A stretch of 64,000 nt of DNA from Tenacibaculum sp. 1_MG-2023 (GTDB taxonomy: Bacteria; Bacteroidota; Bacteroidia; Flavobacteriales; Flavobacteriaceae): NCBI RefSeq assembly GCF_030547425.1, contig NZ_JAUORH010000015.1:19322-83321 (forward strand). Reading direction: 5' to 3'. Of the stretch, positions 38,061 through 47,299 are shown piece by piece. Under the pieces are notes generated by a model. The model saw only the letters and a list, made by a program, of their open reading frames with translations, did no database searches and was not told the origin of the DNA. Made by a program: the position numbers and the translations under genes. Every line of letters begins with the position of its first letter. Position 1 is the first letter of the stretch.

Positions 38061-38738
38061 ATGAAAATCACTTTTTACGGTCATGCATGTTTTGGTATTG
38101 AAATTAACGGAACGCACGTATTAATTGACCCTTTTATTACAGGAAACCCTCTAGCTTCAAATATAGATGTAGATCAAGTAAAAGCAGATTATATTTTACT
38201 TACACATGCGCATCAAGACCATGTGTTAGATGTAGAACGTATTGCAGAAAGAACAGACGCTATAATCGTTTCAAATTATGAGATTGTAACATATTATGAA
38301 GTAAAAAAACTTAAAGGACACCCAGTAAATCATGGAGGTACTTATACTAATGATACCTTTTCAGCCAAATATGTAAACGCAATTCATACTTCTTCGTTTG
38401 CTGATGGAAGCTATGGAGGTCAACCCGGAGGATTCGTAATTACCGCAGGAGAAAAATCATTATACATATCAGGAGATACAGCGGTAACAATGGATATGCA
38501 ATTAATACCGATGTCAACCAATTTAACAGCCTCTATATTTCCAATAGGAGATAATTTTACAATGGGAGTTGATGACGCTATTATAGCTAGTGACCTAGTA
38601 ATTTGTGATAAGGTAATAGGATGTCATTTTAATACCTTTCCTCCAATAGAAATTAATATAGATGAAGCCAAAGAAAAATTCAATCAAGCTAAAAAAGAAT
38701 TGATGATTTTAGAAATTGGACAAACAATAACTATTTAA
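38061..38738 (+). CDS. UPF0173-type metal-dependent hydrolase
   Basis: A 225-residue MBL-fold protein of the UPF0173/YtkL-like group. Seen are ITFYGHACFGIEI at the N-terminus, DPFITGNP, the metal motif THAHQDH near residue 48, SGDTAVTMDM and a late HFNTFPPIE. It lies between menA and menC, 26 nt after menA. Its reaction is unknown; the position suggests a link with quinone synthesis but does not prove it. Confidence 0.9.
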   Translation: MKITFYGHACFGIEINGTHVLIDPFITGNPLASNIDVDQVKADYILLTHAHQDHVLDVERIAERTDAIIVSNYEIVTYYEVKKLKGHPVNHGGTYTNDTFSAKYVNAIHTSSFADGSYGGQPGGFVITAGEKSLYISGDTAVTMDMQLIPMSTNLTASIFPIGDNFTMGVDDAIIASDLVICDKVIGCHFNTFPPIEINIDEAKEKFNQAKKELMILEIGQTITI

Positions 38739-38764
38739 GTAAACCTTTTATTTAGGTATTATAT

Positions 38765-39283
38765 ATGAAAGCAATCAAGATAATTTTAGGAATTATAACA
38801 GTTTTAATTCTTGCATTTTTTTTAACAGGTTTAGTTATACAAGAAGTTGTATACACTAACGAAGTGAGTGTTGATAAACCTGTAAACGAAGTGTTTGTTG
38901 ATTTTCAAAATGTAGAGTTAATGAAACAATGGATGCCAGAAGTAAAATCACTAGAAACCTTAGAAGAAAAACCTAATAAAATAGGAAGTACTTATAAGGT
39001 GAAGATTGAAAATAAAGGGAGACTAATCACAATAACTCAGCAAGTTTTGGAATATGAAAATAATAAAAGATTTACTATAGGTTATGATGCAGAGAATATG
39101 CTAAAAACTGATGATTATGAGTTTATTTCAGAAGGAAATAAAACCAAGATACTACAAACTACTACTTGTACTAGTGATTCTTATGTAATGAGTTGCTTGT
39201 TTCCATATTTTAAAGGAGCACTAAAAAAAATGAGTCAACAATATTTAGATAATTTTAAAAAAGCTTCTGAAGCTCATAATTAA
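38765..39283 (+). CDS. SRPBCC (START-like) family protein with N-terminal membrane helix
   Basis: A 172-residue protein. Residues about 4-24 form a hydrophobic helix, then a polyketide-cyclase/SRPBCC fold follows (VDKPVNEVFVDFQNVELMKQWMPEVKSLE). Such folds bind hydrophobic ligands in a deep pocket. It is in the menaquinone run between the UPF0173 gene and menC with short spacers. The ligand is unknown. Confidence 0.8.
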   Translation: MKAIKIILGIITVLILAFFLTGLVIQEVVYTNEVSVDKPVNEVFVDFQNVELMKQWMPEVKSLETLEEKPNKIGSTYKVKIENKGRLITITQQVLEYENNKRFTIGYDAENMLKTDDYEFISEGNKTKILQTTTCTSDSYVMSCLFPYFKGALKKMSQQYLDNFKKASEAHN

Positions 39284-39294
39284 AAAACTTACAA

Positions 39295-40332
39295 TTGATA
39301 AAAGCTTACTACCATAAATACTTACTGAACTTTAAACAAGCCAGCGGAACTTCTCGTGGAGTTTTAAGAACCAAAGAAACCTGGTTTTTAATTTTAGAAA
39401 AAGAAGGAAAGAAAGGCTTTGGAGAATGTGGTTTATTTCGCGGATTAAGTGCTGATGATAGACCTGATTATGAAGAGAAATTACAGTGGGTGTGTAACAA
39501 CATTAATTTTGGTTTAGAAAAATTGTTAATTGAACTCATTGAGTTCCCTTCGATACAATTTGGATTAGAACAAGCATTCTTATCCTTAGAAAGTAAAACA
39601 CCATTTGAATTATTTCCATCAGATTTCACCAAAGGAAAACAGCAAATTTCCATAAACGGATTAATCTGGATGGGAGATAAAGCTTTTATGCAGCAGCAAA
39701 TAAAAGATAAGTTGCAACAAGGTTTTACTACTATAAAGATGAAAATTGGAGCGATAGATTTTAATACAGAAATTGAATTATTACAATCTATCCGAAAAGA
39801 ATTTTCAGTAAAAGAAATAGAGTTACGAGTAGATGCCAATGGAGCATTTTTACCTAAAAACGCTTTAGAGAAATTACAAAGGCTATCTGAATTGGAATTA
39901 CATTCTATTGAACAACCTATAAAGCAAGGACAATGGCAGGAAATGGCAAGTTTATGTGAAAAAACTCCATTACCAATAGCCTTAGATGAAGAGTTGATAG
40001 GAGTATTTTCTTTCGAAGAAAAAGAAAAATGTATTGCTACAATTCAACCAGAATACATTATTTTAAAACCTAGTTTGGTAGGAGGATTTAAAGGAAGTAG
40101 CGAATGGATTCAAATAGCATCTAACCATAACGCAGGTAATTGGATAACTAGTGCTTTAGAAAGTAATATAGGGTTAAATGCAATCGCACAATGGACGTAC
40201 ACGTTAAACAATCCATTACCACAAGGGTTAGGAACAGGAAGTTTGTTTACCAATAATTTTGAAAGTCCGTTAGAAGTTTCAGACGGCAGTTTAGGATATA
40301 ATGTTGATAGAAATTGGAACTTTAATATTTAA
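39295..40332 (+). CDS. menC: o-succinylbenzoate synthase
   Basis: A 345-residue enolase-superfamily enzyme that makes o-succinylbenzoate for menaquinone. Visible are the catalytic Lys in TTIKMKIG (near residue 146), metal ligands in LRVDANGAF and SIEQP, and a late Lys in YIILKPSLVGG. No ATG fits the conserved N-terminus, and the TTG at 39295 gives the expected first residues, so TTG is the likely start. It lies between menA and menE. Confidence 0.9.
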   Translation: MIKAYYHKYLLNFKQASGTSRGVLRTKETWFLILEKEGKKGFGECGLFRGLSADDRPDYEEKLQWVCNNINFGLEKLLIELIEFPSIQFGLEQAFLSLESKTPFELFPSDFTKGKQQISINGLIWMGDKAFMQQQIKDKLQQGFTTIKMKIGAIDFNTEIELLQSIRKEFSVKEIELRVDANGAFLPKNALEKLQRLSELELHSIEQPIKQGQWQEMASLCEKTPLPIALDEELIGVFSFEEKEKCIATIQPEYIILKPSLVGGFKGSSEWIQIASNHNAGNWITSALESNIGLNAIAQWTYTLNNPLPQGLGTGSLFTNNFESPLEVSDGSLGYNVDRNWNFNI

Positions 40333-40334
40333 CA

Positions 40335-41279
40335 ATGAATTTTATACAACAAGCATATAAAGGGCAAAATCAGTGGTACTTATACCTACTAGTTATTTTT
40401 ATAGTTTTATTTGGATGGCAATTTATAGGTGTAATTCCTTTAGCTGTTACAGCGGTTTTACATTCTGAAAGTACAAATGAGTTTTTAAGAGCTTCGGATG
40501 ATAGCTTTATGAGTTTAGGAATAAATAAGAACTTGTTTTTATTTATGATGGTTGCAATGTTTGCTTTTGGATTAGTTTCATTGTTTTTAGGAGTAAAATA
40601 CATTCATAAAAGGGCAATTAAAACAGTTATAACAAGCAGAGCAAAAATAGACTGGAGTCGTTTTTGGTTTGGTTTTTTTGTATGGGGAATACTATCTATA
40701 ATAGTAGTGTCTTCTGATATTCTTTTATCTCCAGAAAATTATACTTGGAATTTTAAAGCTCTTCCTTTTTTCACTTTAGTAACAGTATCATTTTTGTTTT
40801 TACCGATTCAAACAAGTTTTGAAGAATTACTTTTCAGAGGATATTTTATGCAAGGATTAGGAACTTGGTTTAAAAACAAATGGGTTCCATTAATAGTAAC
40901 CTCAGTAGCTTTTGGATTACTACATGGAGCAAATCCAGAAGTAGAGAAGCTAGGATATATTTCAATGGTATTTTATATAGGAACAGGTTTCTTCTTTGGA
41001 ATTACAACCTTAATGGATGAAGGAACAGAGTTAGCATTAGGTTTGCATGCTATTAACAATATTGTAGCAGCATTCTTAGTAACAACCGATTGGACTGTTT
41101 TTCAAACAGATGCTTTATTCGTAGACACTTCAGACCCTTCGGTAGGTATAGAAATGTTTTTGCCTGTATTTGTTTTGTATCCTTTAATGTTGCTACTGTT
41201 TTCAAAAAAATATGGCTGGAGAAACTGGAAAGAAAAACTATTTGGTAACATAGAAAAACCAGTAATAACAACAAAATAG
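40335..41279 (+). CDS. CPBP-family intramembrane metalloprotease
   Basis: A 314-residue membrane protein with about eight helices. It carries the CPBP (Rce1-like) motifs: EELLFRGYFMQ near residue 165, LLHGANPE near 196 and LGLHAINN near 236. It starts 2 nt after menC and ends 13 nt before menE. The same order is seen in other flavobacteria as I recall. Its target is unknown. The family ranges from prenyl-protein proteases to bacteriocin self-immunity proteins. Confidence 0.9.
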   Translation: MNFIQQAYKGQNQWYLYLLVIFIVLFGWQFIGVIPLAVTAVLHSESTNEFLRASDDSFMSLGINKNLFLFMMVAMFAFGLVSLFLGVKYIHKRAIKTVITSRAKIDWSRFWFGFFVWGILSIIVVSSDILLSPENYTWNFKALPFFTLVTVSFLFLPIQTSFEELLFRGYFMQGLGTWFKNKWVPLIVTSVAFGLLHGANPEVEKLGYISMVFYIGTGFFFGITTLMDEGTELALGLHAINNIVAAFLVTTDWTVFQTDALFVDTSDPSVGIEMFLPVFVLYPLMLLLFSKKYGWRNWKEKLFGNIEKPVITTK

Positions 41280-41292
41280 CACTCCAAACAAA

Positions 41293-42348
41293 GTGGGCAA
41301 TCTAAACTTTCATAATAGTTTTCAGTTAAACGGAAAGTCTTTTTCTAATGAAGATGAATTATTGACTTTTTCGAAGACTATAAACGATTCTGTATATCAA
41401 TTTTTATCAGATTGGTTTAATACGGAAGATTTTGTAGTAGTGCAAACATCAGGTTCTACGGGAAAACCTAAACCAATTTCGTTAAAAAAAGAGTTTATGA
41501 TAAACTCAGCAAAAGCTACAGGAGTTTTTTTTGACTTAGAAGAAAATACTACAGCTTTATTGTGTTTATCAACTGATTATATTGCAGGAAAGATGATGCT
41601 AGTGCGTGCACTGACTTTAGGGTGGAGTATTGATGTGGTCGCCCTAACTTCTAAAGTTGAAATTATAAAAGAGTATGATTTTTCCGCGATGGTACCTTTA
41701 CAGTTAAGAAGCTCTTTGGCTAGTATACATAAAATAAAGAAGCTTATTGTAGGTGGAGGAGTTGTAGCAAATGATTTAATTGAAGCCATTCAAGATAAAT
41801 CAACCGAAATTTTTGCTACTTACGGAATGACAGAAACAATTACGCATATTGCCGTTAAAAAGTTAAACAATGTCATTTCTAATGATAGTGAGAAATCTCA
41901 TTATAAAACATTACCAAACGTACAATTATCTCAAGACAATCGAAATTGTTTAATTATTGACGCGTCTAAAGTTTCTGAAGAAAAAGTTGTAACAAATGAT
42001 GTAGTTCACTTGATTTCAAAAACAGAATTTGAATGGTTAGGGCGTTATGACAACGTGATTAATTCTGGAGGAGTTAAACTACATCCAGAGAAAATAGAAG
42101 AGAAGCTATCGAAAGTTATTCCGAATCGTTTTTTTGTTACAGGTATCAATGATAAAAAGCTAGGAGAGAAGCTAGTTTTGATTGTAGAAGGAGAGAAAAA
42201 TGACGTCATTTTGAACGAAGTGAGAAATTTATTGGGTCTTACTAAGTATGAAATTCCGAAAGTAGTTTATTTTGTGGATAAATTTATAGAAACTGAAACA
42301 AAAAAAATCCAACGTAAAAAAACACTCACTAAAACTTTACCTCACTAA
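41293..42348 (+). CDS. menE: o-succinylbenzoate--CoA ligase (AMP-binding)
   Basis: A 351-residue AMP-forming ligase, shorter than most of its family, as is usual for bacteroidotal MenE. The P-loop QTSGSTGKPKPISL is near residue 54, ATYGMTETITH near 176 and GRYDNVINSGGVKLHPE near 252. The start is a GTG at 41293. With menC upstream it converts o-succinylbenzoate to its CoA ester. Confidence 0.88.
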   Translation: MGNLNFHNSFQLNGKSFSNEDELLTFSKTINDSVYQFLSDWFNTEDFVVVQTSGSTGKPKPISLKKEFMINSAKATGVFFDLEENTTALLCLSTDYIAGKMMLVRALTLGWSIDVVALTSKVEIIKEYDFSAMVPLQLRSSLASIHKIKKLIVGGGVVANDLIEAIQDKSTEIFATYGMTETITHIAVKKLNNVISNDSEKSHYKTLPNVQLSQDNRNCLIIDASKVSEEKVVTNDVVHLISKTEFEWLGRYDNVINSGGVKLHPEKIEEKLSKVIPNRFFVTGINDKKLGEKLVLIVEGEKNDVILNEVRNLLGLTKYEIPKVVYFVDKFIETETKKIQRKKTLTKTLPH

Positions 42349-42447
42349 AAAGTATCGTTCACTTTTCTAATAAACTTGTTTACTCATTTAAGGTTTTATA
42401 AAAATATAGTGTTAGCTAGTTTTATATAAACTTTAAAACGAAAAACT

Positions 42448-44223
42448 ATGTTAAAAAAACTATTTTATGCAATGATATTGTTGAGTTCAATAGCACTTGC
42501 AGCACAACAAAGAACAATAACAGGTGTAGTTTCAGATGAATCAGGTCCGTTACCAGGAGTTACTATTGTGGTAAAAGGAACTACTATTGGAACTGAAACT
42601 GATTTTGATGGAAGATACTCTATCACTGCAAGTGAGGGAGACGTTTTAGTGTTTTCTTTTGTAGGGATGAAAACCGCAGAAGAAAAGGTAAAAGAAAGTT
42701 CTGTAATTAATATAATAATGAAGAATGATGATCTTTTAGAAGAAGTTGTAGTAGAAGCCTACGGTATTTCAAAAAGGAGAAAATCATCGGTCTCAAAAGC
42801 TATTAGCATTAGAGGATATAATCAAATTGAAAATAGAGATTCGTATGCAGGAAGAAGTGAAAATATTTTCAAAAGCCCTGTAAACGCTCCCTTGTCTACA
42901 TTTTCTATTGATGTTAATAAAGCTTCTTACAGTAATATAAGAAGAATGATTAATAGCGGTCAAAAAATACCAAAGGAAGCAGTCAAGATTGAAGAAATGA
43001 TTAATTACTTTGATTATAACTATCCGCAACCTAAAGGAAAATATCCTTTTTCAATCACTACAGAAATTGTTACGACTCCATGGAATAAAGATACTCAGTT
43101 GATAAGAATTGGATTAAAAGGAAAAGAGTATAAACAAGAAAATTTACCAGCATCAAACTTAACTTTTTTGATAGATGTTTCAGGCTCTATGTCAGATCAT
43201 AATAAATTACCTTTATTAAAATCTGCTTTTAAATTATTGGTAAATCAGTTAAGAGAAAGAGATAAAGTAGCAATTGTTGTATATGCAGGAGCAGCAGGAG
43301 TTGTTTTAAAGCCTACATCAGGAAATGAAAAAGAAACAATATTAGAGGCTTTGAATCAACTAGAAGCAGGAGGTTCAACAGCAGGAGGCGAAGGAATTGA
43401 GTTAGCTTACAAACTAGCAAAGGATAATTATATAAAAGATGGAAATAACCGAGTTATTTTAGCTACAGACGGTGATTTTAATGTAGGAGCTTCAAGCAAT
43501 GTTGAAATGGAAGAGTTAATAGAAGAAAAAAGAAAATCAGGAGTATTTCTATCTGTATTGGGTTTTGGTTATGGCAACTATCAAGATGATAAATTAGAAA
43601 TTTTAGCAGATAAAGGAAATGGAAACCATGCGTATATCGACACGATGCAAGAAGCACAAAAAGTATTTGGTAAAGAATTTGGAGGTACTTTATATACTAT
43701 TGCAAAGGATGTAAAAATTCAGGTAGAATTTAACCCAGAAAAAGTACAAGCGTATCGTTTAATAGGATATGAAAACAGATTGTTGAATGATGAAGATTTT
43801 GTAGATGATACAAAAGATGCTGGTGAGTTAGGTAGTGGTCATACAGTAACAGCATTGTATGAGGTAATTCCTGTAGGAGTAAAAAGTAAATTTCTAAAAA
43901 AACTACCTAAATTAAAGTATACTCAAAATAAACAACTGAATAATTTTAATGATGAATTATTAACTGTGAAGTTTAGGTATAAATTACCAAAAGGGACTAA
44001 GAGCATAGAGTTAGTGAAAACTGTAAAAAATGAAGTATTGGCACCAACGAATGATATGAATTTTATTTCAGTGGTAGCTTTATTTGGAATGCAATTAAGC
44101 AAATCAAAATTTAAAAACAAGGCAAAAGTTGAAGATATACTTAGCTTGATAGAGGGAGAAATAGGAGAGGACAAGGATGGTTATAAAGCAGAGTTTGTTA
44201 GATTAGTGAAAACGTATAATTAA
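42448..44223 (+). CDS. von Willebrand factor A domain protein with SusC-like N-terminus
   Basis: A 591-residue secreted protein. It has a signal peptide (to about residue 19), then a carboxypeptidase-regulatory-like domain (residues about 22-90). The linker DLLEEVVVEAYG resembles the SusC linker before the plug. A YfbK/DUF3520-type region with a vWA domain follows; the MIDAS residues are in FLIDVSGSMSDH (near 244) and ATDGDFN. There is no beta-barrel. vWA domains bind protein or metal ligands. A terminator follows and the gene seems to stand alone. Confidence 0.88.
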   Translation: MLKKLFYAMILLSSIALAAQQRTITGVVSDESGPLPGVTIVVKGTTIGTETDFDGRYSITASEGDVLVFSFVGMKTAEEKVKESSVINIIMKNDDLLEEVVVEAYGISKRRKSSVSKAISIRGYNQIENRDSYAGRSENIFKSPVNAPLSTFSIDVNKASYSNIRRMINSGQKIPKEAVKIEEMINYFDYNYPQPKGKYPFSITTEIVTTPWNKDTQLIRIGLKGKEYKQENLPASNLTFLIDVSGSMSDHNKLPLLKSAFKLLVNQLRERDKVAIVVYAGAAGVVLKPTSGNEKETILEALNQLEAGGSTAGGEGIELAYKLAKDNYIKDGNNRVILATDGDFNVGASSNVEMEELIEEKRKSGVFLSVLGFGYGNYQDDKLEILADKGNGNHAYIDTMQEAQKVFGKEFGGTLYTIAKDVKIQVEFNPEKVQAYRLIGYENRLLNDEDFVDDTKDAGELGSGHTVTALYEVIPVGVKSKFLKKLPKLKYTQNKQLNNFNDELLTVKFRYKLPKGTKSIELVKTVKNEVLAPTNDMNFISVVALFGMQLSKSKFKNKAKVEDILSLIEGEIGEDKDGYKAEFVRLVKTYN

Positions 44224-44228
44224 GAATA

Positions 44229-44257
44229 AAAAAACAGGGTTAAATGCCCTGTTTTTT
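44229..44257 (+). terminator. Terminator after the vWA gene
   Basis: AAAAACAGGG pairs with CCCTGTTTTT around a TTAAATG loop, with a T run. Confidence 0.85.
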
Positions 44258-44384
44258 ACCTGTCAACATCTAAAAAACCTTTAGTGTCAAAAGCTTTTTT
44301 ATAATCAATTAAACTCATTCCGAATCGTTTAGCATTGTAGTTTTCTTCTTTATCTATTTTGTAAAGCTTGCTTTTTCTGCTTAT
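44256..44384 (-). pseudogene. Possible 3' remnant of a lost gene
   Basis: On the minus strand a 42-codon open frame without a proper start reads KLYKIDKEENYNAKRFG and then MSLIDYKKAFDTKGFLDVDR before its stop. It has normal protein-like composition for this genome and lies in an otherwise empty spacer. It may be the C-terminal tail of a deleted gene. I recognise no family. Confidence 0.25.
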
Positions 44385-44452
44385 TTATATTGATTCGATC
44401 CTTTTTTTTGTAGAAAATCTTAATAGTAAGAAGTTTGTTTTGGATAAATATA

Positions 44453-44485
44453 TAAAAAAATCCAACGATCTTTATCGTTGGATTT
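44453..44485 (-). terminator. Terminator of yebC
   Basis: AAAAATCCAACGAT pairs with its complement around a short loop. On the minus strand it is followed by a T run. Confidence 0.8.
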
Positions 44486-44511
44486 TTAAGTTTTATAAAG
44501 AAAGAAAAGGC

Positions 44512-45234
44512 TTATTCTTCCATTGAGTGATATACGTTATTTACGTCATCATCTTCTTCCAGCCTTTCTAAAAGTTTGTTTACCTCTTCTTTTTGTTCGT
44601 TTGAAATCGCAGTAGTGGTTGTTGGAATACGTTCAAATTCAGAAGAAAGAATTTCAATATTATTTTCTTCTAAATATTTTTGAATAGCACCAAATTGTTC
44701 AAAAGGAGCGTACAACATAACTGAACTATCTTCTTCGTCGGCAAAAACTTCTTCCACTTCAAAGTCAATCATTTCCATTTCAAACTCTTCTAAATCCATT
44801 CCTAATGAATCTTCTTTTACTTTAAAGTTAACCACGTGGTCAAACATAAAAGCAACTGATCCAGAAGTTCCTAAATTTCCGTTACACTTGTTAAAAGCAG
44901 CACGTACATTAGCTACTGTACGGTTATTATTATCAGTAGCAGTTTCTACCAAAACAGCAATTCCATGAGGCGCATATCCTTCAAATAATACTTCTTTATA
45001 GTTTTCAGTACTTTTATCAGAAGCTTTTTTAATAGCGCGCTCAACATTATCTTTCGGCATGTTGGCAGCCTTCGCATTTTGAATTACTACACGTAAACGA
45101 GAGTTGGTTTCAGGGTTTGGCCCACCTTCTTTAACTGCCATAACGATATCTTTACCAATACGAGTAAAGGTTTTAGCCATGGCTGACCAACGTTTCATTT
45201 TTCTTGCTTTCCTAAATTCGAATGCTCTTCCCAT
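44512..45234 (-). CDS. YebC/PmpR-family protein
   Basis: A 240-residue protein of the YebC family, with the hallmark N-terminus MGRAFEFRKARKMKRWSAMA and NMPKDNVERAIKKA near residues 59-72. The acidic C-terminal part is typical. Members act as transcription regulators or help ribosomes through stalling sequences. It has its own promoter and terminator, so it is a single-gene unit. Confidence 0.93.
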   Translation of the reverse strand: MGRAFEFRKARKMKRWSAMAKTFTRIGKDIVMAVKEGGPNPETNSRLRVVIQNAKAANMPKDNVERAIKKASDKSTENYKEVLFEGYAPHGIAVLVETATDNNNRTVANVRAAFNKCNGNLGTSGSVAFMFDHVVNFKVKEDSLGMDLEEFEMEMIDFEVEEVFADEEDSSVMLYAPFEQFGAIQKYLEENNIEILSSEFERIPTTTTAISNEQKEEVNKLLERLEEDDDVNNVYHSMEE

Positions 45235-45260
45235 GTGTATGCTGTTTTAATTTTGCTTGG

Positions 45261-45291
45261 CAAATGTAACTAATGCTATAAAATATAGCAA
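45261..45291 (-). promoter_or_regulatory. Promoter of yebC
   Basis: On the minus strand TTG, 20 nt, TACATTTG. It sits in the 57-nt gap directly behind the stop of the upstream gene. Confidence 0.7.
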
Positions 45292-47283
45292 TTAAAAATG
45301 TTTTTTGAAAATTACATCACCTTTTTGTTCATCGTATGCTTTCCAAGTTCCACTTTGCTTATCTTTTTTATAATGCCCTTTAACTTTTACATTTCCGTTT
45401 TCATAATAAGACTTATAAGAGCCATCTTTTAAACCATCTTCTAAATCAACTTCAAATTTTAATTGTCCGTTTTTATAATACTCTTTGTACGACTTAGCAC
45501 TTAAATCAGAAGGGTGTATTGGCGAAAGCTTAAAAAATGATATAGAATTTCGAGTATTTGTTGAGTCTTTGTAGGGAGCTAATTCTAATAATAGTTTCTC
45601 TCTTAACTCTTTATCTTTTTTAGTGTTTATATCAATGTTTTTAGGGTCTTCAAAAACAAGAGAAATATTACTTTCAAACAACTCATCAGAAGCAATTAGT
45701 TGCATGCCAATTTGAGAAAAACAAGTGATATATGGTTTGTTTTTTTGGAGTTTATGTCGAGTTTTGTTATCAACCAAACTTAAAAGGTCTTTATAGGAAT
45801 TTGGAGTGTTTACATAAGCAAAGACACTAGATTTTTTTTCAAAATGATAATTAAAATCGTCAAATTTTTCAGAACTTTCAAGTGTGTATCCTATTAAGTG
45901 ATTATTAATGATTTCTTTAATTGTATTTGGGCTAGTACTAAAAACAACATAATCATCAATAATGGTAAAGTAAGGCTTTTCCATTTTAGAAAACATGTTT
46001 CCTGCTAACATTTTAAAGAATCCTTTTAAATCAAAAAAGTTAATAGGATAGCCTCTGTAATCGATTTGCTTGTATTTTAAAGGAGTATTTTCTTTAATTT
46101 TTGAAAGGACAAGCTGAAGATTTTCTTTAGCGTCATCAATATCGTCAGCTTTAATAATAGCAGCGATATCTTTTTTGTTTTTTGAAAGTTCAGTGTTAAA
46201 ATGAATTAAAGCTATTTCACTACCAATCCAACTATAAATGTTTTCAGAAACATTAATGTCTAATTTATCCTCAATCATCGAAAGTTGATCAGAATACATC
46301 TTAAAATCAGTAGGATTTTCTTGTTGGAGTTTTTCTAGATTACTATTAAATGTTTTAAAATCATCAAAAGCAAAACTAAGATATAAAGAGGTGTTCTTTG
46401 GGGCTATTTTAGCAACACTACGTTTACCAACTCCAGACTTTTGTAATACCTTTAAATATGTTTGTGAATTAGTGTCAACGTTTGTGTAACCAGTAGCTTG
46501 AACGATAACTCCTTCCACAATGGATATATCTAAACCAGAGTAGAAGAATGCTTCTTTATTTAAGAAATCTAAATTGCTAGAACTGGTAAAACAATTTAAA
46601 TAGTTTTTTAGATATTTATGTTGTAAATAAACATTGAAAAAACCATCAGTATCTGTTTTCTTTTTTATTTCTAAAAAGTTAAGATCACGTCCAATAACAG
46701 GATTTAAGTATTGGTCTATTGATTGTTCAACCAAAAGGTGAGTATAAGAAGCTATAACCTGATTTTTAATAAAGGAAAGATGTAAGGTTTCTCTTGTTTT
46801 CTTATTATAGAGTTCTATAATTTCATGCTTTTTGTATACGCGTTTGGTTACTTTATAATCTTCACCAGCTAAATTGCTAATAGCTCTTTTTAAAAAGATG
46901 AGTTTAGAGAACTTTTGTAAATCAGCAACGTATAGTAACCCATATTTTCTGGGACTAAATACATGTACTGAAATAACCAGATTACGTTCCCCTATAAAGT
47001 CAAAAATTTCCTTTTTTGCTTTAAAGGTTTCATCTAAACTATTGAGCCCTTCAGATAGTTTATTGATTTGTTGATTTGTTTGAAGATGCGTCCAAATTTC
47101 ACTTGAGCTTATTTCATCCCAAGTATCAATAGGTCTTTCAGTATCAACTATAAAAACAGCATCATCAGGAACTAAATAAATAGACTTGATATTATCATTC
47201 TCAGATAAGGTGAAAATATAAACTTGATAGATAACAAAGCCAATAACAAGGGCAATAATGCCCCAAAACACTCTTTTTTTCAT
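45292..47283 (-). CDS. DUF3352-like membrane-anchored protein with C-terminal MORN-type repeats
   Basis: A protein of about 663 residues. The frame is open to 47361, but the Met at 47283 begins a good membrane anchor (VFWGIIALVIGFVIYQVYIF). The large middle part resembles DUF3352 proteins. Residues about 605-655 hold MORN-like repeats, YYKNGQLKFEVDLEDG and YYENGNVKVKGHYKKD, which some databases label a YwqK antitoxin module. I see no toxin nearby. It starts 16 nt after the carboxylase gene and is probably co-transcribed with it. Confidence 0.75.
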   Translation of the reverse strand: MKKRVFWGIIALVIGFVIYQVYIFTLSENDNIKSIYLVPDDAVFIVDTERPIDTWDEISSSEIWTHLQTNQQINKLSEGLNSLDETFKAKKEIFDFIGERNLVISVHVFSPRKYGLLYVADLQKFSKLIFLKRAISNLAGEDYKVTKRVYKKHEIIELYNKKTRETLHLSFIKNQVIASYTHLLVEQSIDQYLNPVIGRDLNFLEIKKKTDTDGFFNVYLQHKYLKNYLNCFTSSSNLDFLNKEAFFYSGLDISIVEGVIVQATGYTNVDTNSQTYLKVLQKSGVGKRSVAKIAPKNTSLYLSFAFDDFKTFNSNLEKLQQENPTDFKMYSDQLSMIEDKLDINVSENIYSWIGSEIALIHFNTELSKNKKDIAAIIKADDIDDAKENLQLVLSKIKENTPLKYKQIDYRGYPINFFDLKGFFKMLAGNMFSKMEKPYFTIIDDYVVFSTSPNTIKEIINNHLIGYTLESSEKFDDFNYHFEKKSSVFAYVNTPNSYKDLLSLVDNKTRHKLQKNKPYITCFSQIGMQLIASDELFESNISLVFEDPKNIDINTKKDKELREKLLLELAPYKDSTNTRNSISFFKLSPIHPSDLSAKSYKEYYKNGQLKFEVDLEDGLKDGSYKSYYENGNVKVKGHYKKDKQSGTWKAYDEQKGDVIFKKHF

Positions 47284-47299
47284 GCTACCTCCTGTGCTT

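Noticed and set aside
45292..45480. YwqK-type antitoxin
   Set aside because: MORN-like repeats at the end of a large membrane-anchored protein. There is no partner toxin, so no toxin-antitoxin claim.
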